Positions 8,531 to 17,278 of a stretch of DNA of 64,000 bases are shown here, piece by piece. The stretch is from Pseudogulbenkiania subflava DSM 22618 (lineage in GTDB: Bacteria; Pseudomonadota; Gammaproteobacteria; Burkholderiales; Chromobacteriaceae). Numbering within the stretch: the first letter of the stretch is position 1; every line of letters begins with the position of its first letter. Under the pieces are notes generated by a model. The model worked only from the letters and a program-made list of their open reading frames with translations, was not told where the DNA came from and searched no databases. The translations under genes were made by a program, and so were the position numbers. The stretch covers positions 154,774-218,773 of the forward strand of contig NZ_FXAG01000003.1 of the NCBI RefSeq assembly GCF_900177275.1, in the 5' to 3' direction.

Positions 8531-9648
8531 AGGCGCAGACCATCCTGTTCATCATCGATGGCCTGGCCGGCGGTGGAGCCGAAAAAGTGGTGCTCTCCCT
8601 GGCGGGGGCGATGGCGGTACGTGGCCATGACGTTACCATCGCCAGCCTGCGCAAGGAATGCGCTTATCCCATCCCGGAGGGGGTGACCTTACTCCAGGTG
8701 GAAGACCACTATCGCGGGCCATTCCGCCGGCAAACAGAAATTGGCCGACGTGCCAGGCAACTCGACCAAGCCCTGGCAGGATACTTTGCCGAGCGCCCCA
8801 TCGATCTGGCGATCTCGAGCCTACCGAAGACCGACCGTATCGTTGCCGCATCGAAACGGCTACGAAATGCCTGGATGTGCCTTCATGGCGCGGTAGTGCA
8901 AAGTCAGTTGGGACGGCGCCACGGCATCTCGCGCTGGTTCAAGCGGAGGCAACTGACGGCGACCTATCACCAGCGCAAACTCCTGCTGGTCTCCCCCGGC
9001 CTACAGCAGGATCTGGCCCTGTTGCCGGCGATAACGGCACAATCCCTCGTCACCATTCCCAATCCGTTCGACTTTGGCGAGATTGCCCGGCTGGCCGCGG
9101 CGCCATGTCCGCTAGACAACCAACCGTTCCTGTTGCACGTCGGTCGTTTTCATCCTGTGAAACGTCACGATCGGTTGCTGCAAGCGTTTGCACGCAGTCA
9201 TTACAGCGGGCAACTCGTTCTGCTGGGCAAAGGTACCAAGCAAGAAACTTCGACGATCCGGCACGAGATTGCACGCCTTGGCCTGACGCAACGGGTGCTG
9301 CTCGCCGGATTCCAGGAGAACCCCTACCCTTATCTGCGGGCAGCCGAAGCGCTGGTGCTGAGTTCGGACACGGAAGGATTCGGCAACGTCCTGATTGAAG
9401 CACTGGCCTGTGGCACACCGGTGGTCAGTACCGATTGCCCGTTTGGCCCCCGCTCAATCCTCAGCGGTCCTTTGGCCACGGGGCTGGCCGCATGCGATCC
9501 GGACAGCTTGGCAGCCGCGATCGACCGCGTCGTGGCCACCCCCCCGCAGCTCCCCCCGGGAGCACTGGACCGATTTGCCATCGACCATGTCGTCGACCAG
9601 TATCTGGCTCTCGCCACCCTCAACACCGCGACGGACGCTAAGCCATGA
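8527..9648 (+). CDS. GT4 glycosyltransferase (LPS core, WapH-like position)
   Basis: A 373-residue retaining glycosyltransferase of the GT-B fold. It begins ILFIIDGLAGGGAEKV, the typical GT4 N-terminal donor/acceptor loop, and has VGRFHPVKRHDRLLQAF (about 205-221) and the E-x7-E motif EGFGNVLIE (about 282-290) followed by ALACGTPVVSTDCPFG. It overlaps waaQ by ATGA and the deacetylase by ATGA, so it belongs to the mig-14 operon. P. aeruginosa has a core glycosyltransferase (WapH) next to mig-14; the sugar transferred here cannot be read from sequence. Confidence 0.85.
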   Translation: MKAQTILFIIDGLAGGGAEKVVLSLAGAMAVRGHDVTIASLRKECAYPIPEGVTLLQVEDHYRGPFRRQTEIGRRARQLDQALAGYFAERPIDLAISSLPKTDRIVAASKRLRNAWMCLHGAVVQSQLGRRHGISRWFKRRQLTATYHQRKLLLVSPGLQQDLALLPAITAQSLVTIPNPFDFGEIARLAAAPCPLDNQPFLLHVGRFHPVKRHDRLLQAFARSHYSGQLVLLGKGTKQETSTIRHEIARLGLTQRVLLAGFQENPYPYLRAAEALVLSSDTEGFGNVLIEALACGTPVVSTDCPFGPRSILSGPLATGLAACDPDSLAAAIDRVVATPPQLPPGALDRFAIDHVVDQYLALATLNTATDAKP

Positions 9649-10622
9649 AACGACCTGCATTTATCATCACCATCGACACTGAAGGCGATAATCTGTGGGG
9701 CAGCCCAACAGACATTACCAGCCACAATGCCCGCTTCCTGCCTCGTTTTCAGGAGCTGTGCGAGCAGTATGACTTCAAACCGACCTATCTCACCAACTAC
9801 GAGATGGCCATCGATCCGGACTATCAGCGCTTTGCCAAGGACGTACTGGCTCGTGGCACAGGTGAGGTCGGCATGCACCTGCACGCCTGGAACAGCCCGC
9901 CGTTGGTCGCGCTGACCAAGGATGACTACCGCTACACCCCTTATTTGATCGAATATCCTGCCGAGGTGATCCGGCAGAAAATCGACTTCATGACCAAGCT
10001 GCTGGAAGACACCTTCGCCACCAAAATGGTGAGCCATCGTGCCGGACGCTGGGCTTTCAATGAGTTCTACGCGGAAGAGCTGCGCCGTCACGGCTACCGG
10101 GTGGATTGCTCGGTGACCCCCGGCGTCGATTGGAGCCGCACCATGGGTAACCCCCAGGGTGTGGGCGGGACCAACTATCGAGACTTTCCACGCCAAGCCT
10201 ATTTCATGGCGGAAGACGATATCGCACGCCCGGGCAATAGCACGCTGCTACAAGTCCCCATGACTATTCGGCCAAAATACTCGCCGCTGGTGGAGACATT
10301 GAAGAATGGCATGAATAAACTACGCGGCAAAGACAAGCCGCGTTCGATGCAGTGGCTGCGTCCACGGGGAGGGAATGCTGCCGAGATGATCGATATTGCC
10401 GAAGCCGCACTGAACCAGGGAAGTGACTATGTCGAATTCATGCTGCATTCGTCTGAGTTCATGCCTGGCGGTAGTCCGACATTTAAAGACGAAGCCTCGA
10501 TCGATAGACTTTATCAAGATCTTCGGAAATTTTTCGACCACATCTCCAAACGCTGCAACGGGCAAACCCTGAGCCAGTACCATGACCACTTTGTAACAAC
10601 CCTCGGCAATATGGCTCAATGA
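9645..10622 (+). CDS. Polysaccharide deacetylase family protein (DnpA-like)
   Basis: A 325-residue protein of the NodB/CE4-type deacetylase superfamily. The metal-binding aspartates appear as ITIDTEGDN (about 6-14) in place of the classic TFDDG, and the zinc histidines as EVGMHLHAW (about 74-82); SHRAGRWAFNEF (about 129-140) is the family's R/W motif. No signal peptide, so it probably acts on a cytoplasmic lipid-linked or core sugar. The neighbourhood (mig-14, core glycosyltransferase, deacetylase) matches the P. aeruginosa region with DnpA, a de-N-acetylase tied to fluoroquinolone tolerance. ATGA overlaps on both sides. Confidence 0.82.
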   Translation: MKRPAFIITIDTEGDNLWGSPTDITSHNARFLPRFQELCEQYDFKPTYLTNYEMAIDPDYQRFAKDVLARGTGEVGMHLHAWNSPPLVALTKDDYRYTPYLIEYPAEVIRQKIDFMTKLLEDTFATKMVSHRAGRWAFNEFYAEELRRHGYRVDCSVTPGVDWSRTMGNPQGVGGTNYRDFPRQAYFMAEDDIARPGNSTLLQVPMTIRPKYSPLVETLKNGMNKLRGKDKPRSMQWLRPRGGNAAEMIDIAEAALNQGSDYVEFMLHSSEFMPGGSPTFKDEASIDRLYQDLRKFFDHISKRCNGQTLSQYHDHFVTTLGNMAQ

Positions 10623-11625
10623 TGGCTCCACCAGTTATCTCGATTATCTTACCGACGTATAACGACAAAGCTTATCTTCCTGCTGCACTGGAAAGTATCA
10701 CGTCACAAAGCTACGGCAATTTCGAACTCATCATCATTGACGACGGCAGCAGCGATGGGGGCTGCAATCTGTCGCGAATACGCGAGCAAGGACCACCGAG
10801 TACGTTATTTCTGACAACCCAACCAAGGCGCAAGTAGCGCCCACAATCTCGGCTTAGAACGGGCTCGTGGAGAGTGGTTATGCTTTGTCGATAGCAATGA
10901 CATTATTTATCATGACCTCTTACAAAACATGCTCCAGGTTGGCGCTAATCAAGAAGCAGACGTCGTAATATGCCATGCCTAGGTTTTCAACGATCAAGAC
11001 TCTCCGACATTCAGCCAAAACGCTAAAATCGAGATTGAAAATCTCGATCAAACTACTGCGCTTGCCAAACTGCTCGACGGTACCCTGATACCAAACATCG
11101 GAGCACGCCTATACCGTCGACAGCCTACGCTTCGAGACATCACTGATCAATGGGGAAGACTTCGAATTTGGCTGTCGTGTCTTCCTCGCTAGCGTGCGCA
11201 TATCAATCACCAACGAGTCGATTTATGCATATAGCAAGCATCCAGACTCAGTCCTCTCTACACCCAAACCGAAGCTGCTCGAAGATCGACTGGTATTCTG
11301 CCGCTTAATCCACAGGCATCTCATGCAAGCAGGGCTGGGTGAACGACTAAAACAAGGAATCAGGATCATGGCAGCCACTCATATTGGCTATTACGGGATG
11401 AAAGATCTGGTATGCGGCCAAAAAATCGACTGGGGTTGGTTTGATCGCATGCGGCAGCAATTATGGCAAGAATTTGGGTTACGCCAGAAAAGCATTCTGG
11501 CTTTGCCATTAGCCAAAAACCCCAAAAATGGCTAGCCTTGGCATTAAATCCATCTTTAATGGCACGCGCCTTTATTGTTTACCAGCATTGGAGCCTGCAC
11601 CATAAAAAGAAACAAACCAAATCAC
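10619..11625 (+). pseudogene. GT2 family glycosyltransferase, broken by frameshifts and stops
   Basis: The start (ATG 10619, ATGA overlap with the deacetylase) encodes a clean GT2 beginning: SIILPTYNDKAYLPAALESI and IIIDDGSSDGG. A five-G run at 10757-10761 then shifts frame; in the next frame the homology continues (CREYASKDHRVRYF, then LGLERARGEWLCFVDSND) but is cut by TGA at 10812-10814 and TAG at 10980-10982. A second shift lies near 11115-11119, after which RFETSLINGEDFEFG continues, and a third near the A run at 11524-11528, after which KWLALALNP..ARAFIVYQHW continues. With at least three frameshifts and two stops it cannot give a full-length protein. The region is AT-rich compared with its neighbours. 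The 3' boundary is approximate. Confidence 0.88.
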
Positions 11626-12834
11626 TCAGCTTAGATAATCGAGCAAACACCCATAAAGGCTATCAAGGTACTGAGAATAACTCCGCACTTCCGCTAGAGA
11701 AGAAAGAGCCTCCATGCTGAATTTCTTATATTCATCATTATTGGCCGCAATACAAACCACTGCATCTGCGATCTGCTCAGGAGAAAGTAAGGCAGTAGGA
11801 ATCAGCTCATCCTGATCAGGTGCATAAACAGTGTGAGAAAACGAAGTGCTAGCTCCCGTTAGCACCCCATACTCATGAATACCTAATTTTGGATTCAGCA
11901 ATAAGCCGTTATAACCAGAGCGGACAATTTCAGGAAACCCATCTACTCGACTTGCAATCACTGGCACCCCATATGCCATTGCCTCCAAACAAACCAACGG
12001 CATGGTCTCATGCATTGAGGTACTGACAAATACGTCAATATCGCGATAAAACGATGGCATGTCATCGATCAGGCCCAGCAGACGCACGTGCCGCTCCAAT
12101 CCTTCACGCCGGATAAGGGTTTCGAGTACCCCCTTCTCCGGTCCCTCACCCGCAATGACCGCCTCGACGGCGATGCCACGGGCCAGGAGGTGCTTCACTG
12201 CCAACACGACCAAGGGTACGGCCTTGAGCGGCACCAGCCTGCCGGCGATCCCAATCCGCAAAGGCCGTAATGGATCGCGCTCCTTTGGTTCGATGGTGGC
12301 CGAAAGCATGCCCCGGCGCAGCGGATTGGGGCATTCACGAATATCGAATGGCACGCCATGTTTCAGCTGCAGCATGCGCGCCGCAGCGTGCGAGGCGGCT
12401 ATCGCACCATGCACATGAGGTAAAAAGCTGTCGAGTTGCCGCTGACTGTGGGTATACCAACTCATGCCGTGTTCGTAATAGATCAACGGACAACCCAGTT
12501 GCACATCGGAGCTACCCAAGTCGGTAAACTGGTTCCACACCAGCACCAAGTCCGGCTTGACCTGCCGAATCAGCTGCATCCGCCGCCACTGCCTGACCCC
12601 ACGAGGTCGTCGTGGCAATTTGAAGCCGAGCCAGTGGCGCGGCGTGGCCAGCAGGCGACTGAATCGGCGCACCGGCTCGACAAAACGCGGAGCCAGATCG
12701 AGGCTATCCACAATGGTGTAGTGCTCTGCCGCAATACCCTCAGGTGGCATTGCCTGAATGAAGTCGACAAACATCGACTCGACCCCGCCGACCTTTTCCA
12801 GATCAATCAGATGCAGTATTTTCAAGCGCCGCAT
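11626..12834 (-). CDS. GT4 glycosyltransferase, possibly mosaic
   Basis: A 402-residue GT-B enzyme. The N-terminus ILHLIDLEKVGGVESMFVDF is a standard GT4 start, the middle has IGIAGRLVPLKAV (about 194-206), and the E-x7-E motif is ETMPLVCLE (about 280-288) followed by AMAYGVPVIASRVDGFPEIV. The start shares one base with the stop of the upstream GT4 gene (TGATG). The base composition changes inside the gene: the part coding the N-terminal two thirds (above about 12060) is GC-rich like the locus, while the last third and the adjacent GT2 pseudogene are AT-rich. The donor and acceptor sugars are unknown. Confidence 0.85.
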   Translation of the reverse strand: MRRLKILHLIDLEKVGGVESMFVDFIQAMPPEGIAAEHYTIVDSLDLAPRFVEPVRRFSRLLATPRHWLGFKLPRRPRGVRQWRRMQLIRQVKPDLVLVWNQFTDLGSSDVQLGCPLIYYEHGMSWYTHSQRQLDSFLPHVHGAIAASHAAARMLQLKHGVPFDIRECPNPLRRGMLSATIEPKERDPLRPLRIGIAGRLVPLKAVPLVVLAVKHLLARGIAVEAVIAGEGPEKGVLETLIRREGLERHVRLLGLIDDMPSFYRDIDVFVSTSMHETMPLVCLEAMAYGVPVIASRVDGFPEIVRSGYNGLLLNPKLGIHEYGVLTGASTSFSHTVYAPDQDELIPTALLSPEQIADAVVCIAANNDEYKKFSMEALSSLAEVRSYSQYLDSLYGCLLDYLS

Positions 12835-13961
12835 CAGGCCAGGTTCCTCCCAGCGCGCCGCACGGCCTGGCGGTAGGCCCCCAACATTCCCTGCATCATA
12901 TAATCGAAAGACATGTATTGAAGGGCGTGCTGGTAAGCTGCTTCGCGCAGATTGGCCGCCAACCCAGGCTCAGCAAGCAAACGATCGATAGCTGCCGCAA
13001 GAGCCTCGGCATTGCCAGGCGGGCACAACAGACCGGTACGCTGATGATCGATCATCTCGGGCAAACCGCCCGTAGTGGTGGCAACAATGTTCTTTTTCAT
13101 CAGGAAGGCCTGGGCCACCAGACGTGTCTGTGCCTCGGTCGCAACCGACGCCACGACAACGAGGTCGGCGACTGCCAGCCAATTCTCGATATCGGGCTGA
13201 TAGCCTAGGAAGCGGATGCGCCCCGCGTCCAGTGCCGAGCCGGCCTCGTGCAGCACTGCCTCCTTATAATCGGCGGTTTGCCCGGTTGCCTCTCCCAACT
13301 GAATGCAGGTGATGCCGGCATGCCGTACCAAGAGTTCCTTACAGGCACGCACGAAGTAAAGTTGCCCCTTGTCCGGCCTGATCATCCCGACGTTGGCGAT
13401 CACCATGTGGTCAAGCGGAATACCAAGCCGCTCACGCAAAGAGCGACCGTCCCGTTCGGGACTGAAGCGACTCTCGTCGACGCCAGCGGCCGCGACATAC
13501 ACGCGCTCGGATTCAGCTAGGCCAGCCTCGGCCAGCATCTCCCGGATCTTGCCGGCAGTCACCACGATGCCATCGTTGCCACGGCGCCAGATCAATCGAC
13601 GCAACGCATCGGCTCGGATCGGATCGGTAACATGGCGCGAACGGACTACCGGCACCTGTTGAAGCCATTTCACATAGGCACCGTAGGTACTGTCACGATT
13701 GCCATGACAATCGAGCAATTCGATACGTTCTCGTTTGAGAAAGCGCGATAATTCTCGGTAAGTGACTGGATTGACCGAACCTCGGATTTCCATCGCATGC
13801 GTCGGCACCCCACGCCCGCGTGCCTGCTCCAGAATTGCCGAGCCAGGACGTGCGATCACCCAAGTCGGGTGCCCTTCCCTGTTGAGCCACTCACTCTGCT
13901 CGACAATCCGCAACTCCTGTCCACCCCAGTCCATCGAGGACTCGATGTGCGCAATGCGCAT
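12834..13961 (-). CDS. GT4-type glycosyltransferase with E-x7-Q variant
   Basis: A 375-residue GT-B protein starting IAHIESSMDWGGQELRIVEQ. Domain markers are VIANVGMIRPDKGQLYFVRA (about 192-211), the segment RIRFLGYQPDIENWLAVAD, and EAQTRLVAQ at about 289-297 where most GT4 enzymes have E-x7-E; here the second Glu is Gln. The following TTTGGLPEMI and LLCPPGNAEAL are typical nucleotide-sugar-side elements. A Shine-Dalgarno-like AGGAG lies upstream of the ATG. It is followed by the next GT4 with one shared base. Likely an LPS core or O-chain transferase by position. Confidence 0.85.
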   Translation of the reverse strand: MRIAHIESSMDWGGQELRIVEQSEWLNREGHPTWVIARPGSAILEQARGRGVPTHAMEIRGSVNPVTYRELSRFLKRERIELLDCHGNRDSTYGAYVKWLQQVPVVRSRHVTDPIRADALRRLIWRRGNDGIVVTAGKIREMLAEAGLAESERVYVAAAGVDESRFSPERDGRSLRERLGIPLDHMVIANVGMIRPDKGQLYFVRACKELLVRHAGITCIQLGEATGQTADYKEAVLHEAGSALDAGRIRFLGYQPDIENWLAVADLVVVASVATEAQTRLVAQAFLMKKNIVATTTGGLPEMIDHQRTGLLCPPGNAEALAAAIDRLLAEPGLAANLREAAYQHALQYMSFDYMMQGMLGAYRQAVRRAGRNLA

Positions 13962-13994
13962 GTAACCACCACTCCTAACTGATCAACTCAAGAT

Positions 13995-15443
13995 TCAAAC
14001 GCAATCCGACACGGCCCTCTGACAATGCTCCGCAATAGAGCTTTCCACAGCAGCCACCTTGCCGGCCTTCTCGCCATGACACAACGAGAGCAACATCATC
14101 GACAGAAAGAAGAACATCTCCAGCATATGATCGCGCAACACGTCGTCGATCAGGCTGCGACCGGCATAGCTCAACACCAGCATGGAAAGGAAGAGGCCCG
14201 GCACCAAGCCGTCATGATAGAAGGCACGAAAACCGCAATACATCAAATAGGCAAGCACTATCAGCCACATGAGCAGCCCCGGGATGCCATTGGCCAATGC
14301 AAAATTGATGAGGCCGGAATGACTTTGGCTGGTCGTCTTGCTCTCACCATAGTGCCGTTCCACCATTCGGTGAAAGTTGTCCCCCGCAATGCCCTGCCCT
14401 AACGGCTCTTTCAGAACCAGCAGACTACCGATCTTGATCCAGGCCAGACGCTCGTAATTGGATACATCGACCGGCTGACCATTCGGCAGGATGGGCAGGG
14501 GATACGTTTCGCGGTCCCGCCAACTCTGGAAGTGTTCGGTATCGAGCGAAATCGGCACCGTCTGCAGAAACGTTTTCCAGCGTGGATCAGATTTCCACGA
14601 TACAGAGGCAACCACAACAATGAGAGCCAGACCGACGAACAAGCCCGACAAGGTCTTGACGAATCCCCAGTCACGCCCTCGGAACAAGACTGCCATCATC
14701 GTTACGGATAGCACCATGCCCAACAGACCGATAGATGCGTTGCGTGTCGCGATGACAAGGCCACTGAAGAGGCAAACGCCCAGCATGAAAAGCAGCATCC
14801 CCCCGTGAATCGGCATCCAGCGACGCTTAAGCAGCAACCGTGCCGCCAACTCGGCGAACAGGAAACTCGCGACCAGATTGATATGGACACTCATCTCCAT
14901 CCTCGAATAGCCAAGGCGGGTCTGCTGCCACGGCAAGCTTCCTTGCCTGAACCACTGCCATAGCACATCCAGAGACTGAAGGAAGGGCACCAACCACATG
15001 GCAACCAGCAGGTAGCAGAACAGCATCCGGCCTCGCCCATCGCCACCAGAACGCGGAGCAAACAGGGGAAGAACAAGTAACCCCATCAAGCCTGTCTGCA
15101 GTACACGAAACCACTTGCCATTGAATGTGCCGATAAAAGCCCATTGTTTTGGGGAGTGCCATATCCCCGTCGCCAATATCCAGAGCGACAAAATAAGGAT
15201 GCCCCAACCGAGTACCCGGTACGGTGAGAGGTAGGCATTACGCTCCGCTATGGGCAGTTTAAAAAACAGGTACACCATGGAGCAGAACGCCAACAGCAAC
15301 GGAAAGTTGCGGTGAAATGGCAGCTGGCCATTCGGAATCGGCCAGATGAAAGCTAACAGCATCAACAGACACCAGACCGCCCACGACAACCATGCCGGAG
15401 AGAACCGCGGCGAGACGGCAGGCATCAATACAGGGAGACCCAT
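13995..15443 (-). CDS. waaL: O-antigen ligase family membrane protein (WaaL-like)
   Basis: A 482-residue polytopic membrane protein with roughly a dozen hydrophobic segments and a large periplasmic loop (about residues 280-355) before the last helices, the layout of WaaL/Wzy-type enzymes. Segments such as FLFAELAARLL, SGLVIATRNASIGLLGMV and, in the loop, WRDRETYPLPILP and HSGLINFALANGIPGLLMW fit the O-antigen ligase domain. The frame is open to 15527, but the ATG at 15443, four bases after the msbA stop and preceded by GAGAGAGTGAAG, is the better start. It would join O-antigen or other und-PP-linked glycan to lipid A-core in the periplasm; ligase rather than polymerase is inferred from the msbA and core-transferase neighbours. 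Confidence 0.78.
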   Translation of the reverse strand: MGLPVLMPAVSPRFSPAWLSWAVWCLLMLLAFIWPIPNGQLPFHRNFPLLLAFCSMVYLFFKLPIAERNAYLSPYRVLGWGILILSLWILATGIWHSPKQWAFIGTFNGKWFRVLQTGLMGLLVLPLFAPRSGGDGRGRMLFCYLLVAMWLVPFLQSLDVLWQWFRQGSLPWQQTRLGYSRMEMSVHINLVASFLFAELAARLLLKRRWMPIHGGMLLFMLGVCLFSGLVIATRNASIGLLGMVLSVTMMAVLFRGRDWGFVKTLSGLFVGLALIVVVASVSWKSDPRWKTFLQTVPISLDTEHFQSWRDRETYPLPILPNGQPVDVSNYERLAWIKIGSLLVLKEPLGQGIAGDNFHRMVERHYGESKTTSQSHSGLINFALANGIPGLLMWLIVLAYLMYCGFRAFYHDGLVPGLFLSMLVLSYAGRSLIDDVLRDHMLEMFFFLSMMLLSLCHGEKAGKVAAVESSIAEHCQRAVSDCV

Positions 15444-15447
15444 CACT

Positions 15448-17241
15448 TCACTCTCTCGCAGTATCTGCCCCCAACACACTGGCGTGGGCAGAGTGGTCAT
15501 GAAATTGAATCGCGTGCAACTGCGCATAGCGCCCCTTCGCTGCCAGCAAGGTCCGGTGGTCGCCGACCTCTATAATCCGCCCCTGATCCATCACCGCGAT
15601 ACGGTCGGCGTTCTCGATGGTGGAGAGGCGGTGTGCGATGACGATGGTGGTGCGGTTCTGCATCAGGCGCTCCAGCGCCGCCTGCACCAGCCGCTCGGAC
15701 TGGGTATCGAGCGCGCTGGTGGCCTCGTCGAGGATCAGGATCGGCGCGTTCTTCAGCAGGGCACGGGCGATGGCCAGGCGCTGGCGCTGGCCGCCGGACA
15801 GGCGCACGCCGTTCTCGCCGATCAGGGTGTCGAAGCCTTCCGGCATCGCTTCGATGAAGTCGAGCGCGTTGGCAGCGCGTGCCGCGGCGACGATCTCCTC
15901 GCGGCTGACCTGGCCAATGCGGCCGTAGGCGATGTTGGCGGCCACGCTGTCGTTGAACAGCACCACGTCCTGGCTAACCAGAGCGATGTGGCTGCGCAGG
16001 CTGGCCTGTTCGATGTCAGTGAGCGGCACGCCGTCCAGGCTGATGCTGCCGGCGTCAGGATCGTAGAAGCGCGGGATCAGGCTCACGAGGGTGGTCTTGC
16101 CGCTGCCGGAGCTGCCGACCAGCGCCACGGTTTCGCCCGGCTTCACGTCCAGGCTCAGGTCGGCGATGGCGTCGCGCTCAGCATGCGGATAACGGAAGCT
16201 GACGTGGCGGAACGACAGTGCGCCACGGGTTTCGGCCAGTCTTTTCGTGCCGAGATCGGCTTCCGGCGCCTCGTCGAGAAAGCCGAACACGCTCTCGGCG
16301 GCGGCCAGGCCACGCTGCAGCGCCTGGCTGATGCTGGTTATGCGCTTGACCGGCGCGAACAGCATCAGCATCGCGGTGAGGAAAGACATGAAATCGCCCG
16401 CAGTGAAACTGCCGTGCTGCGCACGCGCCGTGGCGAAGTACAGGATCAGTGCCAGTGCCATCGAGATCACCAGCTGGGTGACGCCGGTGTTGAGCGAGGA
16501 CATCGAACTCTGCTTCACCCCATTATGGCGGATCGACTCGGCGGCGCGCTGGAAGCGCTCGGCTTCGTAAGCCTGGCCACCATAAATCTTGACCACGCGC
16601 TGGCAGTCGATGGTCTCGCCCAGCACCTGGGTCAGCAGCGCCATATTGTGCTGATTCTGGTGCGACAGCCCGCGCAGGCGCTTGCCGACCACGCGCACGA
16701 TCAACGTCACCAGCGGCAACACAGCCAGGCAGATCAGCGTCAATTGCCAGTCGGTATACAGCAGCAGACCCAACAGGCCGAGCACGGTGATGCCGTCCTT
16801 GACCACGACGGTAATGATGTTGAAGCCGGCCTCGGTGACCTGGTTGACATCGAAGGCGATGCGCGACAGCAGCCGGCCGGAGGGATGGTCGTCGAAGTAG
16901 CGCACCGGTAGCTGCATCAGCTTGCCGAACATCTCCTCGCGCAGGCGCTGCACCAAGTGGCCGGACAAATAGCTGGTGGAGTACTCGTTGATGTAGCTGG
17001 TCACCCCACGCAGCACGAACAGGCCGACGATGGCGAGTGGCGTCCAGATCATCGCCGCGCTGTCCTTCTGGACGAAGCCGCCGTCGATCAGCGGCTTCAT
17101 TAGCCGGGCGAACGCCGGTTCGGTGGCGGCCGCCACCACCATGGCCAGCAGGGAGGCAAGAAACACGCGCCAATAAGCGCGCAGATAACGCAGCAGCCGC
17201 TTGTACAGCTCCAGGCTGCCGATCGCTTTGGAATCCGGCAT
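15448..17241 (-). CDS. msbA: Lipid A export ABC transporter MsbA
   Basis: A 597-residue half-transporter: an N-terminal six-helix domain (about 1-310) and a nucleotide-binding domain with Walker A GSSGSGKTTL (about 378-387), signature LSGGQRQRLAIARALL (about 480) and Walker B ILILDEATSALD. It flips core-lipid A across the inner membrane. Placement between a WaaG-like transferase and an O-antigen ligase supports MsbA over other exporters. The frame extends to a TTG at 17259, but ATG 17241 (MPDSKAIGSLELYKRL) is preferred; a TATAAT box sits at 17278-17273, inside the end of the upstream gene. Confidence 0.93.
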   Translation of the reverse strand: MPDSKAIGSLELYKRLLRYLRAYWRVFLASLLAMVVAAATEPAFARLMKPLIDGGFVQKDSAAMIWTPLAIVGLFVLRGVTSYINEYSTSYLSGHLVQRLREEMFGKLMQLPVRYFDDHPSGRLLSRIAFDVNQVTEAGFNIITVVVKDGITVLGLLGLLLYTDWQLTLICLAVLPLVTLIVRVVGKRLRGLSHQNQHNMALLTQVLGETIDCQRVVKIYGGQAYEAERFQRAAESIRHNGVKQSSMSSLNTGVTQLVISMALALILYFATARAQHGSFTAGDFMSFLTAMLMLFAPVKRITSISQALQRGLAAAESVFGFLDEAPEADLGTKRLAETRGALSFRHVSFRYPHAERDAIADLSLDVKPGETVALVGSSGSGKTTLVSLIPRFYDPDAGSISLDGVPLTDIEQASLRSHIALVSQDVVLFNDSVAANIAYGRIGQVSREEIVAAARAANALDFIEAMPEGFDTLIGENGVRLSGGQRQRLAIARALLKNAPILILDEATSALDTQSERLVQAALERLMQNRTTIVIAHRLSTIENADRIAVMDQGRIIEVGDHRTLLAAKGRYAQLHAIQFHDHSAHASVLGADTARE

Positions 17242-17272
17242 GCGGGTCAAGGTATCCAAGTAAAAACAGCGG

Positions 17273-17278
17273 ATTATA
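17273..17278 (-). promoter_or_regulatory. Possible internal -10 box for msbA
   Basis: TATAAT on the minus strand overlapping the stop codon of the WaaG-like gene, 32 bases before the msbA ATG. No convincing -35. Confidence 0.35.
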
